64,000 bases of DNA from contig CALRPI020000020.1 of assembly GCA_943370025.1 (NCBI GenBank), positions 8,349-72,348 on the forward strand. Reading direction: 5' to 3'. This DNA comes from JAAUUE01 sp943370025 (GTDB lineage Bacteria > Cyanobacteriota > Cyanobacteriia > Cyanobacteriales > JAAUUE01). Under the pieces are notes generated by a model that did no database searches, had not been told where the DNA came from, and saw only the letters and a program-made list of their open reading frames with translations. Positions 27,188 to 37,160 of this stretch are shown one piece after another (within the stretch, counting starts at the first letter, position 1; every line of letters begins with the position of its first letter). A program made the translations under genes and the position numbers.

Positions 27188-28537
27188 TTATTCATTCATG
27201 TTTTTATAAGTTGCCACAGCAGATGGAGAAATTCGGTTCAGGTAACGGAATATCCAGTATTTAATAATTGAGTCTAAAATTACTGGGAAGGTGGCAATAA
27301 ATAGAAAGGTAAAATCTCGATTCTCAGCTATTCCCAAATGGCCAAAGGTTCTTTCGATAATAATCTCCCAACCATGGGGCGAGTGGAAACCGACAAATAT
27401 ATCTGTAAACAGAATAATAATAAATGCCTTGGCACTATCGCTTAAGCCATAGGCAATATCATCAAAGAATGATTTGAGAATAATGAGGCTTTTCTTGCTA
27501 TTTAGTAATACTAGGGTGAAGGCAATTATCGAGAGACTATCGGCAATGATATTTTTAATAGCGTCATTACTGCGATTTGCATATTCTTCAGCAATTTCAT
27601 TGGCTTTTTCTTTGACCTTTTCTGCTTTTTCTCCAGCAGGCATTTCTTGTGTGTCACCTATAAAAACTTGGAATTCCAAACCTCTTTGAAATCTCTCTAA
27701 TTCCTCCAAAGCTTCTCTTTGCAGGTCTTGATTGATAAAAAGAATTTTACTTTGAGCTGGGATGAAACGATCCATTAAGGGTGTAATCACAAAAGCCTTA
27801 CTTAATTGCTGGGTGAGAATCGGTACAATAATTAAGATCAAGATAAACTTCACCGAGATAGAAGTCTTAAGCTTGGAATTGCGATATTTACTAACGTATT
27901 CTTGCTCTGATTTGGGGTCTAAATCTCGTTGGATCTTCGCAAAAGTTCCTAAGATCGATCGCGGCACCAGACCCGTGGAATCCGAGAGATTACCCCGATC
28001 ACTCTCTCTCATCTGGTCTTCTAACTGCGATCGATCTCCACCCAGCAAACCATTATTTATCTCACTAGGATTAAGGGATTCTGGAACTGGTCTGGCTGGT
28101 CTGATCACTTTCACTAGCTCATCCACCTCTAGCCGACCGGAATAACGGGTCAGAACTTCATCAATAAAGTTCAGCTTGTTAATAATTATGGATGGTGGAA
28201 GCTGAGATTCAGCACTGGGGCGGCTGTTATCTTGAAGGGGGTTCAGCCGTGTCACCTTGGCTTGTTGCAATTCTCCCGGACTCAGCAGGGAACGACTAAC
28301 CCGAAATTCTGCCAATCTGCCTTTGACTGTGCCGAGGAGCTTGTTCAAGTCTTCTTGAAAATACTTAAAAGTATTGATGCCATAGTTGCCAGATTCGATC
28401 GCTACTTTCTGACCATTGAAATGCTCATTTTCCAGTTGTTTAATCTTCAGGGCAGCTTTATAAGCCTCATCTAAGGATCTTTCAGGAGTTTTCAGAAACC
28501 ATTCGTTAGAACTATAAAGGAAATTTATAAAACCCAT
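27188..28537 (-). CDS. pxcA: Proton extrusion protein PxcA (CemA family)
   Basis: The protein has 449 residues. A long hydrophilic N-terminal half (about 1-220) precedes four predicted helices in the C-terminal half, a layout typical of cyanobacterial PxcA. The homologous chloroplast protein is CemA/Ycf10. It supports light-induced proton extrusion across the cytoplasmic membrane and so helps CO2 uptake and pH balance. The conserved C-terminal block is HSPHGWEIIIERTFGHLG. It is a single gene flanked by repeats. Confidence 0.92.
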   Translation of the reverse strand: MGFINFLYSSNEWFLKTPERSLDEAYKAALKIKQLENEHFNGQKVAIESGNYGINTFKYFQEDLNKLLGTVKGRLAEFRVSRSLLSPGELQQAKVTRLNPLQDNSRPSAESQLPPSIIINKLNFIDEVLTRYSGRLEVDELVKVIRPARPVPESLNPSEINNGLLGGDRSQLEDQMRESDRGNLSDSTGLVPRSILGTFAKIQRDLDPKSEQEYVSKYRNSKLKTSISVKFILILIIVPILTQQLSKAFVITPLMDRFIPAQSKILFINQDLQREALEELERFQRGLEFQVFIGDTQEMPAGEKAEKVKEKANEIAEEYANRSNDAIKNIIADSLSIIAFTLVLLNSKKSLIILKSFFDDIAYGLSDSAKAFIIILFTDIFVGFHSPHGWEIIIERTFGHLGIAENRDFTFLFIATFPVILDSIIKYWIFRYLNRISPSAVATYKNMNE

Positions 28538-28560
28538 CGCAGTTAAATTTAATGATTATT

Positions 28561-28725
28561 TAGAGGATGTCTGAAAAGCAGCTTGGCGACTAAAGTCGCA
28601 GCTACAAGAGCAAAACCTGCCTCCGCAGGTTAATGAAAGACCTAGATTTCCGTTAGTCCGTGAAGACGGACTTTGTTCTTGTAGTCGCGGTTTCAACCGC
28701 CAGAACCTTTTCAGGCATCCTCTTA
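28561..28725. repeat. Composite inverted repeat carrying two REP-like units
   Basis: The terminal arms are TAGAGGATGTCTGAAAAG (28561-28578) and CTTTTCAGGCATCCTCTTA (28707-28725). Between them are two REP-like units in opposite orientation (28582-28632 and 28653-28702), each with the AGCTACAAGAGCAAA-type linker. It lies upstream of pxcA and of the P-loop gene. Confidence 0.7.
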
Positions 28726-28919
28726 TATATGACTTACTAATTTAAGCTGTTACAGTCTAGGAGCTTAGTCTAGACGATTTAGTATGCTATGTAGCAATCC
28801 TAAATCATTTGCTAGATTAAATAGCCTCTGGTCGATAATTTCATCTACCACAGGTGGGTGAAATTATTGAGGATTGCTATAGTTTACTTACCGGGGAACT
28901 TACGGGGAGAATTTATAGG

Positions 28920-31151
28920 ATGATTTCAACTTGGATTAATGGCACAACCCGCAGCGGCAAGACAACCCGCTTGGTAGAAGAATTTTCCCGATGGCTGGCT
29001 GCCCCCCATAAATCTTCCCCTCAAGCCTCCCATCAAGCCTCGATCGCCTCTCCCCTCACCCCGCCTATCCTAGTTTTAGCTGCCAATGATGACAGCAAAC
29101 GAGAACTTAGCAATCAGTTGGCACTAGCGATCGCCTCCCAAGGTAATACGCCGAACCAAAGTAAATACCCCTTAGTTATTAAAAGCCCTTTAGGTTTTTT
29201 TCAGGATGAAGTATTACTATTTTTTCCATTGTTGACCCAAGTTTTAACTCAAGAGGCATTGCAAGGAGGAGCTAAATTTGGTAACCAAGCTAGTCGTCAG
29301 CAACCCCCACCGCCCCTATTTCCGATCAAACTCCACCCAGAAACAGAGCAGGAACTAGCCACCAAGCTGTGGCAAGCCAGACTAACTCCCCAAGTTCTCC
29401 AACAAGCAGCCACAGGAGAATACCAACTGGTACGGCGGATTCTGGATCTGATGATGTTGGCGGGGTTGAGTGGCTTACCCCTCGAAGAGATTCCCACTCT
29501 GCTGCACCAAGGATTAGCCGGGGAGGAAGACCCCGCCTTGTATCCCCTCTATGGGAAATTATTGCAAGATTGGTATCACTGGTGTTTGCAACGGGGATTG
29601 CTCACCTACGGAATTATCACCCACCTCTACTGGCGCTACCTGCTGCCCCATGCCGACTACCAGCGAAATCTATTGCAACGCACGGCGGCGATATTTGCCG
29701 ATGATGTGGATGATTATCCGGCGATCGCCTGTGATTTGTTGGAGCTATTTCTCGATCGCGGTGTGAAGGGTATCTTTACCTACAATCCCTACGGCAAAGT
29801 GAGATTGGGCTTAAATGCCGATCCTGATTACCTGCTGGGACTAAGTTCCCGCTGTCGGGTCGAGCATCTCACCGGGGTAGTGTTGGGGGAAAATAGCGAT
29901 GCCTTAGCCGGGACTTTGGTGGATTTGGTGGCTAACCCAGTTTTTCTGCCCGTGCTACCCCCGACTATGCAATCGATTCAGACCACCGCTCGATCGCAAA
30001 TGCTCCGCCAGACTGCCGCTACCATTATTGATCTGGTGCAATCTGGAGTGGAGCAGCAGGATATTGGCGTGATTTCCCCCGGCTTGGATGCGATCGCTCG
30101 CTACACCCTGACGGAAATTCTCACTGCCAAGGGCATCGGGGTGCATTGCCTGAATGTGCAGAATCCCCTGAATAGCCAAGCCATTATCCGGGGTTTGTTA
30201 ACCCTGCTGGCTTTGGTCTATCCCGGTTTGGGCAAGTTAGTCACCGGGCAGATGGTGGCAGAAATGCTAGTGGTGTTGAGTGGCAGATCCACCACGCCCC
30301 AAGATCGGGAGAGCTATGATATTGACCCAGTACGGGCTGGTTTATTGGTGGATCATTGTTTTGTCCCGGATGCTGACCTGCCCCAGCTATTGCCCCTCGA
30401 AAGCTTCCCCCGCTGGGATCGGATCGTTGCCAAAGCCGCCACTGCTTATGGTGAGATTAGGTTATGGCTAGAAGAACAGCGTTCGCAACAACAACAAAGA
30501 TTAGCCTTTAGTGCGATCGCCGTCCTCGATCGAGCGATGCAGAAATTCCTATTTCCCCGCCGCCACCTCACCTATGAGCAGCTATCCAGCCTCAGGGCAT
30601 TGATGGAAACTGCCCAGCACTACTGGGAAGTAGACCAACGCATCCGCCAGAGCCAAACCCGAAAACTGTTACCGGGGGAGACGATCGCTAAATTTATCCA
30701 AATGCTAGAACTGGGAACCGTCACCGCCAACCCCTACCCTGTCCAGTACCTCACCCCCCAAGCCGCCAACAGCATCACCTTGGCAAATATCTTCCAGTAC
30801 CGCCAAGACCGCAGTTTTCACCAGTACCATTTTTGGTTAGATGTAGGGTCGCCCCTGTGGATGAGCGGGGGAGCCGCCACTCTCTACGCTGCCCCTCTGT
30901 TCCTCAAAGGCTGGCGGGGAGAGCCTTGGACTGTGGAGCATGACTACGATGCCGATGAAGCCAGACTACAACGCATCATCTACGACCTCTTGGGCAGGGT
31001 CGGCAAGCAACTCTATCTTTGCCACAGCGACCTTGCCGCCAATGGTCAAGAACAAACCGGACCTCTACTATCTGTCGTCAATGCGGCAACTCCTCTATCA
31101 AGCCCCAATGCTGAAACACCTAACTTAGAGGTGGTATCCAATCCGGGTTAA
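28920..31151 (+). CDS. UvrD/RecB-like P-loop protein of cyanobacteria
   Basis: The ATG at 28920 gives 743 residues and follows a GGGGAGA ribosome site; a GTG at 28854 is the upstream alternative. Walker A is NGTTRSGKTTRLVE near the N-terminus. FADDVDDYPA looks like the Walker B/motif II of superfamily 1 helicases, and IGVISPGLDAIARYTLTE resembles motif IV. No PD-(D/E)XK nuclease or Cys cluster is seen. Such proteins are sometimes labelled recombinase family in cyanobacteria. A DNA repair or recombination role is inference. Confidence 0.65.
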   Translation: MISTWINGTTRSGKTTRLVEEFSRWLAAPHKSSPQASHQASIASPLTPPILVLAANDDSKRELSNQLALAIASQGNTPNQSKYPLVIKSPLGFFQDEVLLFFPLLTQVLTQEALQGGAKFGNQASRQQPPPPLFPIKLHPETEQELATKLWQARLTPQVLQQAATGEYQLVRRILDLMMLAGLSGLPLEEIPTLLHQGLAGEEDPALYPLYGKLLQDWYHWCLQRGLLTYGIITHLYWRYLLPHADYQRNLLQRTAAIFADDVDDYPAIACDLLELFLDRGVKGIFTYNPYGKVRLGLNADPDYLLGLSSRCRVEHLTGVVLGENSDALAGTLVDLVANPVFLPVLPPTMQSIQTTARSQMLRQTAATIIDLVQSGVEQQDIGVISPGLDAIARYTLTEILTAKGIGVHCLNVQNPLNSQAIIRGLLTLLALVYPGLGKLVTGQMVAEMLVVLSGRSTTPQDRESYDIDPVRAGLLVDHCFVPDADLPQLLPLESFPRWDRIVAKAATAYGEIRLWLEEQRSQQQQRLAFSAIAVLDRAMQKFLFPRRHLTYEQLSSLRALMETAQHYWEVDQRIRQSQTRKLLPGETIAKFIQMLELGTVTANPYPVQYLTPQAANSITLANIFQYRQDRSFHQYHFWLDVGSPLWMSGGAATLYAAPLFLKGWRGEPWTVEHDYDADEARLQRIIYDLLGRVGKQLYLCHSDLAANGQEQTGPLLSVVNAATPLSSPNAETPNLEVVSNPG

Positions 31152-31173
31152 CGTCTTTTTGATTTGGTATTAA

Positions 31174-31734
31174 CTAGGGCTTTACTTCAGTCTGTTCAGC
31201 CTGTTGTGCCAACAGCCGTTCTGCCTCTTGAAGATTCTTTTGAAAGTCGGGATTAGAACCTTCCAGCTCAATGGCAGCCTGAAAATGCGCGATCGCTTCC
31301 CCTAGGTTTCCTTGGCTGACCCAAATAATTCCCAACCCATTGTAGGCGTAGGCATTATTTGGATTCAGCCGGATGGCAGTTTGAAAATTAGCCGCAGCTT
31401 CGGCGACGTTGCCTTGTTCGGCTAGAGCAATGCCTAGATTGCTATAACCATAGGAGTTATTGGGATCAATGCGGATGGCAGTTTGAAAATTAGTAATAGC
31501 TTCAGCGATTTTTCCTTGGGCATCTAAGGCAATCCCCATCCCTACATAGGCATCACTGTTATTGGGATCAAGCGCAATTGCTCGGCGAAATATCTCCTCC
31601 GCCTGCAAAAAACCACCATTAGCTTGGGCTTCATCTCCCTGTTGAAATAATTCATCAATACTTTGGGCAAATGCCGGCTGCGCCACAAATAGGGCAGCAG
31701 CGAGGGCGAGGGGCAGAAGGAATTGGGTTTTCAT
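31174..31734 (-). CDS. Exported TPR-repeat protein (short)
   Basis: The protein has 186 residues. A signal peptide (LPLALAAALFVAQPAFAQ) precedes about four TPR units with the AIxLDPNNSDAYVGMGIAL pattern. TPRs are scaffold modules, and the partner is unknown. The next TPR gene lies 79 bases upstream on the same strand and has a similar signal peptide, so the two are paralogues that probably arose by duplication and are cotranscribed. Confidence 0.8.
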   Translation of the reverse strand: MKTQFLLPLALAAALFVAQPAFAQSIDELFQQGDEAQANGGFLQAEEIFRRAIALDPNNSDAYVGMGIALDAQGKIAEAITNFQTAIRIDPNNSYGYSNLGIALAEQGNVAEAAANFQTAIRLNPNNAYAYNGLGIIWVSQGNLGEAIAHFQAAIELEGSNPDFQKNLQEAERLLAQQAEQTEVKP

Positions 31735-31813
31735 AGAGGATTGCGATCAAGATTAGGAATAAACTTCATTCGTTCGGGATAAATTACTGAAAAAATTGGC
31801 ATGATCGTATCTA

Positions 31814-33250
31814 TTATTCTGCCAAGCGTCGTTCTGTTTCCCGGAGGTTCTCTTGAAATCTGGGCTGATCGGGATTCAGGGCGATCGCCCTTTGAAAATT
31901 GCCAATTGCCTCGATCAGGTTTCCTTGGGCAACTAGGGCAAGACCCAGACTATTATATGCCTCAGCATAATTGGGATAAATCCGGATGGCGGTTTGGTAA
32001 TTAGCGATCGCTTCTGCTAAGTTTCCTTGTCTGGTTAAAGCATTGCCTAACTGATGATAAATAAAAGGATAGCTGGGTAGGAGACGGATCGAAACCCGAT
32101 AATTAGCGATCGCTTCTTCTAGGTTTCCTTGAGCTGCTAAGGCATTACCTAAAAAGGTATAAAGATTTGCATAGTTTGGTTCAAAAACAAGAGCGGCGCG
32201 GTAATTAGCAATAGCTTCCTCTAGGTTTCCCTGCTCATTTAAGGTATCACCTAAACGGATCAGCACATCAACATTGCGAGGATCAAGGCGGAGAGAGTTG
32301 CGGTAATTAGCGATCGCCTCTGCTGAGTTGCCTTGAGTATAGAAAGTGAAACCTAAAGTATAGTAATACTCCGCATTGTTGGGGTCAAGGCGGATCGCTG
32401 TTTGGTAACTTGCGATCGCTTCTGTGAGGTTTCCTTGGTTGGCAAGGGTACGCCCCAAATACCAATAGGCTGAGGCATTTTGGGGATCAATCTTAATAAT
32501 TTTCGCAAACATCTCGGCGGCAAGGGAAAAATTTTCTGTCTCTAGGAGCCTAATTCCTTGTTGGATTAAGTCTGGGATATTTTCCGTTGTTTGGGTTCTC
32601 AATCTGCGCTCTGCTTCCCGGAGGCTGTTTTCAGTCATGGTGCGGAGTCTATTTTGGGCAGGAGTTCGGTTGGGGTTGAGACGCAAGGAGGTTTGAAAGT
32701 TAGCGATCGCCTCTACCAAATCTCCCTGATCCCTAAGGGCTAAACCCAAGTTAGTGTAGGTAGTCGCATCGTCTGGGGCAAGCTCGATGGTGGTCTGGAA
32801 GAGGACGATCGCCGCGCTAATATTCCCCTGCTCATACAGAGCAATTCCCAAGCCAGCGTAGGTGTAGGGATTGTTGGGGTCAAGACGAATAGCGGTACGG
32901 AAGCTATCAATCGCCTCGGTGAGATTTCTTTGTCTAAAATAGGCATTACCCAAACCAGTAAAAGCTAAACCACCATTGGCACGAAACCAAATGGCAGCCC
33001 GGTATTTAGCGATCGCCCCAGTGTAATCGCCTTGTTCAAAGAGGGCATTCCCCAAGCCGAGATAGGCATCGCCATTATGGGGATCCAGCTCGATCGACCT
33101 CCGAAATTCAGATTCCAAGGCAGAAAAACTCATCCCTTCCCTGACGGCATCTCCTTCTATAAATAGTTCAGGAATATAGCCCGCAAAAATAGGCTGGCAA
33201 GTTAAGACTGTTGCCAGCAGTGCTAGGGGCAGAAAGAACTTAATTCTCAT
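31814..33250 (-). CDS. Exported TPR-repeat protein (long)
   Basis: The protein has 478 residues. A signal peptide (FFLPLALLATVLTCQPIFAG) is followed by about eleven TPR units of 34 residues, interrupted near 195-225 by a charged linker (SLREAERRLRTQ). Units share AIANYRxAIRLDPNN. It is a likely periplasmic or thylakoid-lumen scaffold; function unknown. The strong internal DNA repetition makes copy-number change likely. A dispersed relative of the short TPR gene follows. Confidence 0.82.
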   Translation of the reverse strand: MRIKFFLPLALLATVLTCQPIFAGYIPELFIEGDAVREGMSFSALESEFRRSIELDPHNGDAYLGLGNALFEQGDYTGAIAKYRAAIWFRANGGLAFTGLGNAYFRQRNLTEAIDSFRTAIRLDPNNPYTYAGLGIALYEQGNISAAIVLFQTTIELAPDDATTYTNLGLALRDQGDLVEAIANFQTSLRLNPNRTPAQNRLRTMTENSLREAERRLRTQTTENIPDLIQQGIRLLETENFSLAAEMFAKIIKIDPQNASAYWYLGRTLANQGNLTEAIASYQTAIRLDPNNAEYYYTLGFTFYTQGNSAEAIANYRNSLRLDPRNVDVLIRLGDTLNEQGNLEEAIANYRAALVFEPNYANLYTFLGNALAAQGNLEEAIANYRVSIRLLPSYPFIYHQLGNALTRQGNLAEAIANYQTAIRIYPNYAEAYNSLGLALVAQGNLIEAIGNFQRAIALNPDQPRFQENLRETERRLAE

Positions 33251-33323
33251 TGATAATTAAACTAGCTTTTTCATACAATCTGAATTCCATTTACCCGCTC
33301 TGACTCATAATCATGATTCTAGA

Positions 33324-34892
33324 CTATTCTCGATAATGGCAGCCCATGCTGGTTTTATTTGCCCATGCCGCTTGGGTGACAATAATAGCCACTTGGATGG
33401 CATTGCGCAGACCAATTAAGCCGTCAGTGAGTTGGGTAGTGTGGTAGAACTCTTCAATTTCTAGTTGTAGATGACGTAACTCCCGGATCGCCCGGCGCAG
33501 CCGATCGCTCGTCCGCACCAAACCCACATAATTCCACATTAGGTATTTGATCGATCGCACATCCTGACTAATTAACACTGGGTCTGCCGCCTCACAGCCA
33601 GTATTCTGCCAAGGGGGAATATCGGCGGCGGGGTGGAGTTTTTGAGAGCGTAATTCAGAAAGAATATGCCGTGCCGCGCGATCGCCCCACACCAAACCTT
33701 CCAACAACGAAGCACTGCCCAAGCGATTTGCTCCATGCAACCCAGTACAAGCCACTTCCCCCGCCGCATAGAGATGCTCCAAGGTAGTCCGTCCCCACAG
33801 GTCCACCCACACTCCCCCACAAAAATAGTGCGCCCCCGGCACCACTGGCACCAAATCACGAGTAATATCCACCCCATAGCTCAGGCATTGGGTATAGATA
33901 TTGGGGAATTCCTGTTGGATTTTTGCTACAGGCAGGGAAGAAGCTAAATCTAGATAAACATGGGAAACATCTAGGGCAATCATTTCCTGATGGATGCCCC
34001 TAGCCACCACATCCCGTGGAGCCAGATCCCCCCATTCGGGGTCATATTTTTCCATGAAAGTCTGCCCATTGCTATTCACCAACTTTGCCCCCGCTCCCCG
34101 CACCGCTTCAGAAATCAGAAAAGCTGGAGCATTATCTTGATAGAAAGTTGTCGGGTGAAACTGGACAAATTCACAATTGATTGCCCTTGCCCCGGCTCGA
34201 TAAGCCATTGCCAAGCCATCCCCCCTTGCCCCCACAGGGTTAGTCGTCCGCAGATAGAGCTGTCCCAAACCTCCCGTAGCTAAGATAGTTTTTTTGGCAA
34301 TACAGGGCAGGACTTCCCCAGTTTTTTGATCCAGTAGGTACGCCCCGACACAGGATAGGGGGGCATAAATAGTCGATCGATCCCTAGCATGGTGAGCTGG
34401 GGTAAGCAGATCCACAGCGGTGTGTTCCGTCAATAGGTGAATTTTGGGATGGGCTTGGAGGGCGATCGTCAGAGTATCACTAATGGCTTTCCCGGTGGTA
34501 TCTGCCGCATGGACAATCCGGGGTGTGGCATGGGCGGCTTCTCGGATCACTTGCAGTTCGCCAGTAGAATTGCGATCGAACGGCACGCCCAATCTGTTCA
34601 CCAAGAAGCGATCGACCAAATCCGCCCCCTCTGCTGCCAAAATCTCCACTGCCGCCCGGTGACTGTGCCCCGCCCCCGCCCGCAGCAAATCTTCCGCCAG
34701 TAAGGTTACAGAATCATCATCACCCTGATAGATAATCCCGCCCTGGGCATAACAAGTATTCGATTCTTCAGGATTCGGCGCACGGGTCACCACGGTGACA
34801 GCAACTCCAGCATCCGCCAGTTGCAAGGCGGCTGTCCCTCCAGCAATCCCCGAACCCAGAATCAAAACATCGGTCTCCAGATAATTTGCCAT
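33324..34892 (-). CDS. nadB: L-aspartate oxidase
   Basis: The 522-residue FAD enzyme oxidises aspartate to iminoaspartate, the first step of de novo NAD synthesis. The N-terminal dinucleotide fold is VLILGSGIAGGTAALQLAD (about 9-27). NTCYAQGGI (about 45-53) and the catalytic region EFVQFHPTTFY (about 242-252) are typical, and the C-terminal fumarate-reductase-like HRAAVEI and helical domain are complete. It lies downstream of nadA on the same strand, 91 bases away. Confidence 0.96.
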   Translation of the reverse strand: MANYLETDVLILGSGIAGGTAALQLADAGVAVTVVTRAPNPEESNTCYAQGGIIYQGDDDSVTLLAEDLLRAGAGHSHRAAVEILAAEGADLVDRFLVNRLGVPFDRNSTGELQVIREAAHATPRIVHAADTTGKAISDTLTIALQAHPKIHLLTEHTAVDLLTPAHHARDRSTIYAPLSCVGAYLLDQKTGEVLPCIAKKTILATGGLGQLYLRTTNPVGARGDGLAMAYRAGARAINCEFVQFHPTTFYQDNAPAFLISEAVRGAGAKLVNSNGQTFMEKYDPEWGDLAPRDVVARGIHQEMIALDVSHVYLDLASSLPVAKIQQEFPNIYTQCLSYGVDITRDLVPVVPGAHYFCGGVWVDLWGRTTLEHLYAAGEVACTGLHGANRLGSASLLEGLVWGDRAARHILSELRSQKLHPAADIPPWQNTGCEAADPVLISQDVRSIKYLMWNYVGLVRTSDRLRRAIRELRHLQLEIEEFYHTTQLTDGLIGLRNAIQVAIIVTQAAWANKTSMGCHYRE

Positions 34893-34930
34893 ATTACTTG
34901 CCTATTCCTAAATCTATTGCCCAAGGCATT

Positions 34931-34978
34931 ACTAGCCTACTGTTTGATGCTTAGTCCTTGATCCCCCCTGTACCTCCT
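34931..34978. repeat. Fragment of the GATCCCCC element, with a TGTACCTCC motif
   Basis: GCCTACTGTTTGATGCTTAG then TCCTTGATCCCCCC is shared with the compound palindrome at 14.9 kb. It is followed by TGTACCTCCTTCCCC, which resembles the short repeats flanking the Argonaute gene. It lies between nadB and nadA. Confidence 0.55.
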
Positions 34979-34983
34979 TCCCC

Positions 34984-36018
34984 CTACCCTATCTCCAACA
35001 TCCTCTGCACCGATCGCGCTGCCCGGAGCCTGATATCTTCGGGAATCTCAATTACGTATTGATTTAGTTGCAGGGATAGCAAGGTATCTTCTAGGGTGAT
35101 TTCGTTCATGTGGGGACAGCGAACACTACAGAGGCGGAGCATTTCCTTGTGGGGATTGGCGGCGGCGATATTGTCTCCCATCGCGCATTCTGTCAGGAGT
35201 AAATAGCGGGGTTTATCGGTGGTTTCAATGAATTTAATCATGGCAGAAGTACTGCCAGCAAAATCCGAGGCGTTGACCACCTCTGGGCTACATTCTGGGT
35301 GCGCCAAGATCACCGTATCAGGGAAATGTTGGCGGATATTGGTGATGTCATCGACGGTGAAGCGATCGTGCACCTCGCAGCGCCCATGCCAACCAATCAT
35401 TTGATAATCCAGATCGTTGCTAAACTTGCCAGTGGGTTGATGGCTAGGAAAGATAATATGTTTGCCAGTTTCTTGGGCGACATTACGGGCAAGGTATTCA
35501 TCGGGCAGGAAGATAATCGTATCGGTGCCAAAAGATTCCACCACCTTGGCGGCATTTCCTGAAGTACAACAGACATCACACTCGGCTTTCACATCAGCGT
35601 AGGTATTGATATAAGTCACGACAGGAACGCCGGGAAATTGTTGTTTCAATTGCCGCACGTCCGCCGCCGTAATGCTGGCAGCAAGGGAACATCCAGCAAC
35701 TTTTGCAGGCAATAAAACGGTTTTCTCTGGATTAAGAATCTTGGCAGTTTCAGCCATAAACCGGACTCCACAAAAGACAATAATATCTTTGTCGGTAGCA
35801 GCAGCTTTGCGGCTTAATTCGAGGGAATCTCCGGTGAAATCAGGAACCGAATTAAACAGGGCTGGTTCCATGTAGTTATGCCCAAGAATAATCGCATTTC
35901 TTTGCACTTTTAATTGGTTAATTTGATCTGCGATTTCTGCCTTATAAGCTAACTCCGATTCGGGAACAATATTGTGTAGTTTTACCTTCATCGATTCATA
36001 AATTGCTGTAGCAGTCAT
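34984..36018 (-). CDS. nadA: Quinolinate synthase
   Basis: The 344-residue [4Fe-4S] enzyme condenses iminoaspartate with dihydroxyacetone phosphate to quinolinate. Conserved cysteines lie in FCGVRFMAETAKIL, CDVCCTSGNA and CSVRCPHMN; HPECSPEV and ILGHNYMEP are family motifs. Length is normal for the larger bacterial form. It lies between nadC and nadB, all on the minus strand. Confidence 0.96.
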   Translation of the reverse strand: MTATAIYESMKVKLHNIVPESELAYKAEIADQINQLKVQRNAIILGHNYMEPALFNSVPDFTGDSLELSRKAAATDKDIIVFCGVRFMAETAKILNPEKTVLLPAKVAGCSLAASITAADVRQLKQQFPGVPVVTYINTYADVKAECDVCCTSGNAAKVVESFGTDTIIFLPDEYLARNVAQETGKHIIFPSHQPTGKFSNDLDYQMIGWHGRCEVHDRFTVDDITNIRQHFPDTVILAHPECSPEVVNASDFAGSTSAMIKFIETTDKPRYLLLTECAMGDNIAAANPHKEMLRLCSVRCPHMNEITLEDTLLSLQLNQYVIEIPEDIRLRAARSVQRMLEIG

Positions 36019-36045
36019 AGATTATTCCTCTTAATTTATTGTGAT

Positions 36046-36146
36046 TGATCCCCCCCAACCCCCCTTAAAAAGGAGGGGGATTAATTATTCAAGTCCCCCT
36101 TTTGAAGGGGGCTTAAAGCCCTTCGGGCATACAAGAAAAGGGGGAT
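36046..36146. repeat. GATCCCCC-family palindromic element between nadC and nadA
   Basis: GATCCCCCCCAACCCCCCTT and AAAAAGGAGGGGG are followed by AAGTCCCCCTTTTGAAGG and an inner GCTTAAAGCCCTTCGGGC hairpin. It is related to the elements at 12.0 and 14.9 kb. It lies within the 211-base nadC-nadA gap. Confidence 0.65.
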
Positions 36147-36229
36147 ACTCCGGATGAAACGAAATGATTAATCCTTGTTTATACACGACAGACCTCTTGA
36201 GGATGGGAAGAATTTTCGCTAGTGGGGTA

Positions 36230-37069
36230 TTACAAACAAAAGCTGATATCTAGGGCGGTGACGGAGTGGGTGAGATGACCTGCGGAAATATAATCAACTC
36301 CGGTTTGGGCGATCGCACCCACCGTTTGCAGATTGACATTCCCCGATGCTTCTAGAGGGACTGCCCCTTGGGTGATGGCTACAGCTTGACGCATATCCTC
36401 CAAGCTCATGTTATCCAGCATGACGCGATCGACCCCCAAGGGCAGCACTTCCCTTAGCTCCTCCAAATTTTTCACCTCCACCTCAATGGGAATTTTGGTT
36501 TGAGCCTGATCCTTGAGGTACGATCGCATCCTTGTTACAGCAGCAGTAATCCCCCCCGCCGCCGCAATGTGGTTATCTTTAATCAGAGCCATATCATCCA
36601 AACCAAACCGATGATTTTGCCCACCACCTAAGCGTACTGCCCACTTATCAAACAACCGCAAACCGGGGGCAGTTTTGCGAGTATCCAGAATTACCGATTT
36701 TCCCCCTGCTGCTTGGACAAATTTCTGAGTTAGGGTGGCAATCCCCGACATGCGTTGCAGAAAATTCAAAGCCACTCGTTCCCCTTGCAACAGGGTTAAA
36801 CCAGCACCATAGGCAATAGCAATGATTTCTCTATGCTTGACCGTTGCCCCGTCTTGGATCTGGGGCATAAATTTAATCTGGGGATCGACCAATTCAAAAG
36901 TCCATTGCACCACTTCTAGCCCCGCAATTACCCCCTCTGATTTGGCAATAAATTCTCCCTGACAGGATAAATCCGCCGGAATTGTGGCTAGGCTTGTGAT
37001 ATCTCCCGCCCCAATATCTTCATCTAGGGCTTGTTGGATCATGGATTTTAGTTGTGCTATTTGGTTCAT
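36230..37069 (-). CDS. nadC: Nicotinate-nucleotide pyrophosphorylase (carboxylating)
   Basis: The enzyme makes nicotinate mononucleotide from quinolinate and PRPP. ATG 37069 gives 279 residues, the family norm, starting MNQIAQLKSMIQQAL; the longer frame from 37156 would add 29 residues absent in relatives. Motifs are DEDIGAGDITS, LDTRKTAPGLR, RLGGGQNHR, IKDNHI and EASGNVNLQTV. It is the first gene of the nadC-nadA-nadB cluster and is preceded by a tandem operator-like repeat. Confidence 0.95.
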   Translation of the reverse strand: MNQIAQLKSMIQQALDEDIGAGDITSLATIPADLSCQGEFIAKSEGVIAGLEVVQWTFELVDPQIKFMPQIQDGATVKHREIIAIAYGAGLTLLQGERVALNFLQRMSGIATLTQKFVQAAGGKSVILDTRKTAPGLRLFDKWAVRLGGGQNHRFGLDDMALIKDNHIAAAGGITAAVTRMRSYLKDQAQTKIPIEVEVKNLEELREVLPLGVDRVMLDNMSLEDMRQAVAITQGAVPLEASGNVNLQTVGAIAQTGVDYISAGHLTHSVTALDISFCL

Positions 37070-37160
37070 AGTTAGTAGTCCTAGGGTAATGATTTCAGCC
37101 CCCGCAAAAAAATCTGAAAACATGATCTCTGTAGTGGCTTGATGGTAAACTGCCACCGTG

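Noticed and set aside
26910..27195. Two short minus-strand frames of about 60 codons
   Set aside because: They overlap each other, match no family, lack ribosome sites and include repeat DNA.
29297..30471. Frames within the UvrD/RecB-like gene
   Set aside because: They are fully embedded, have poor composition and no ribosome site.
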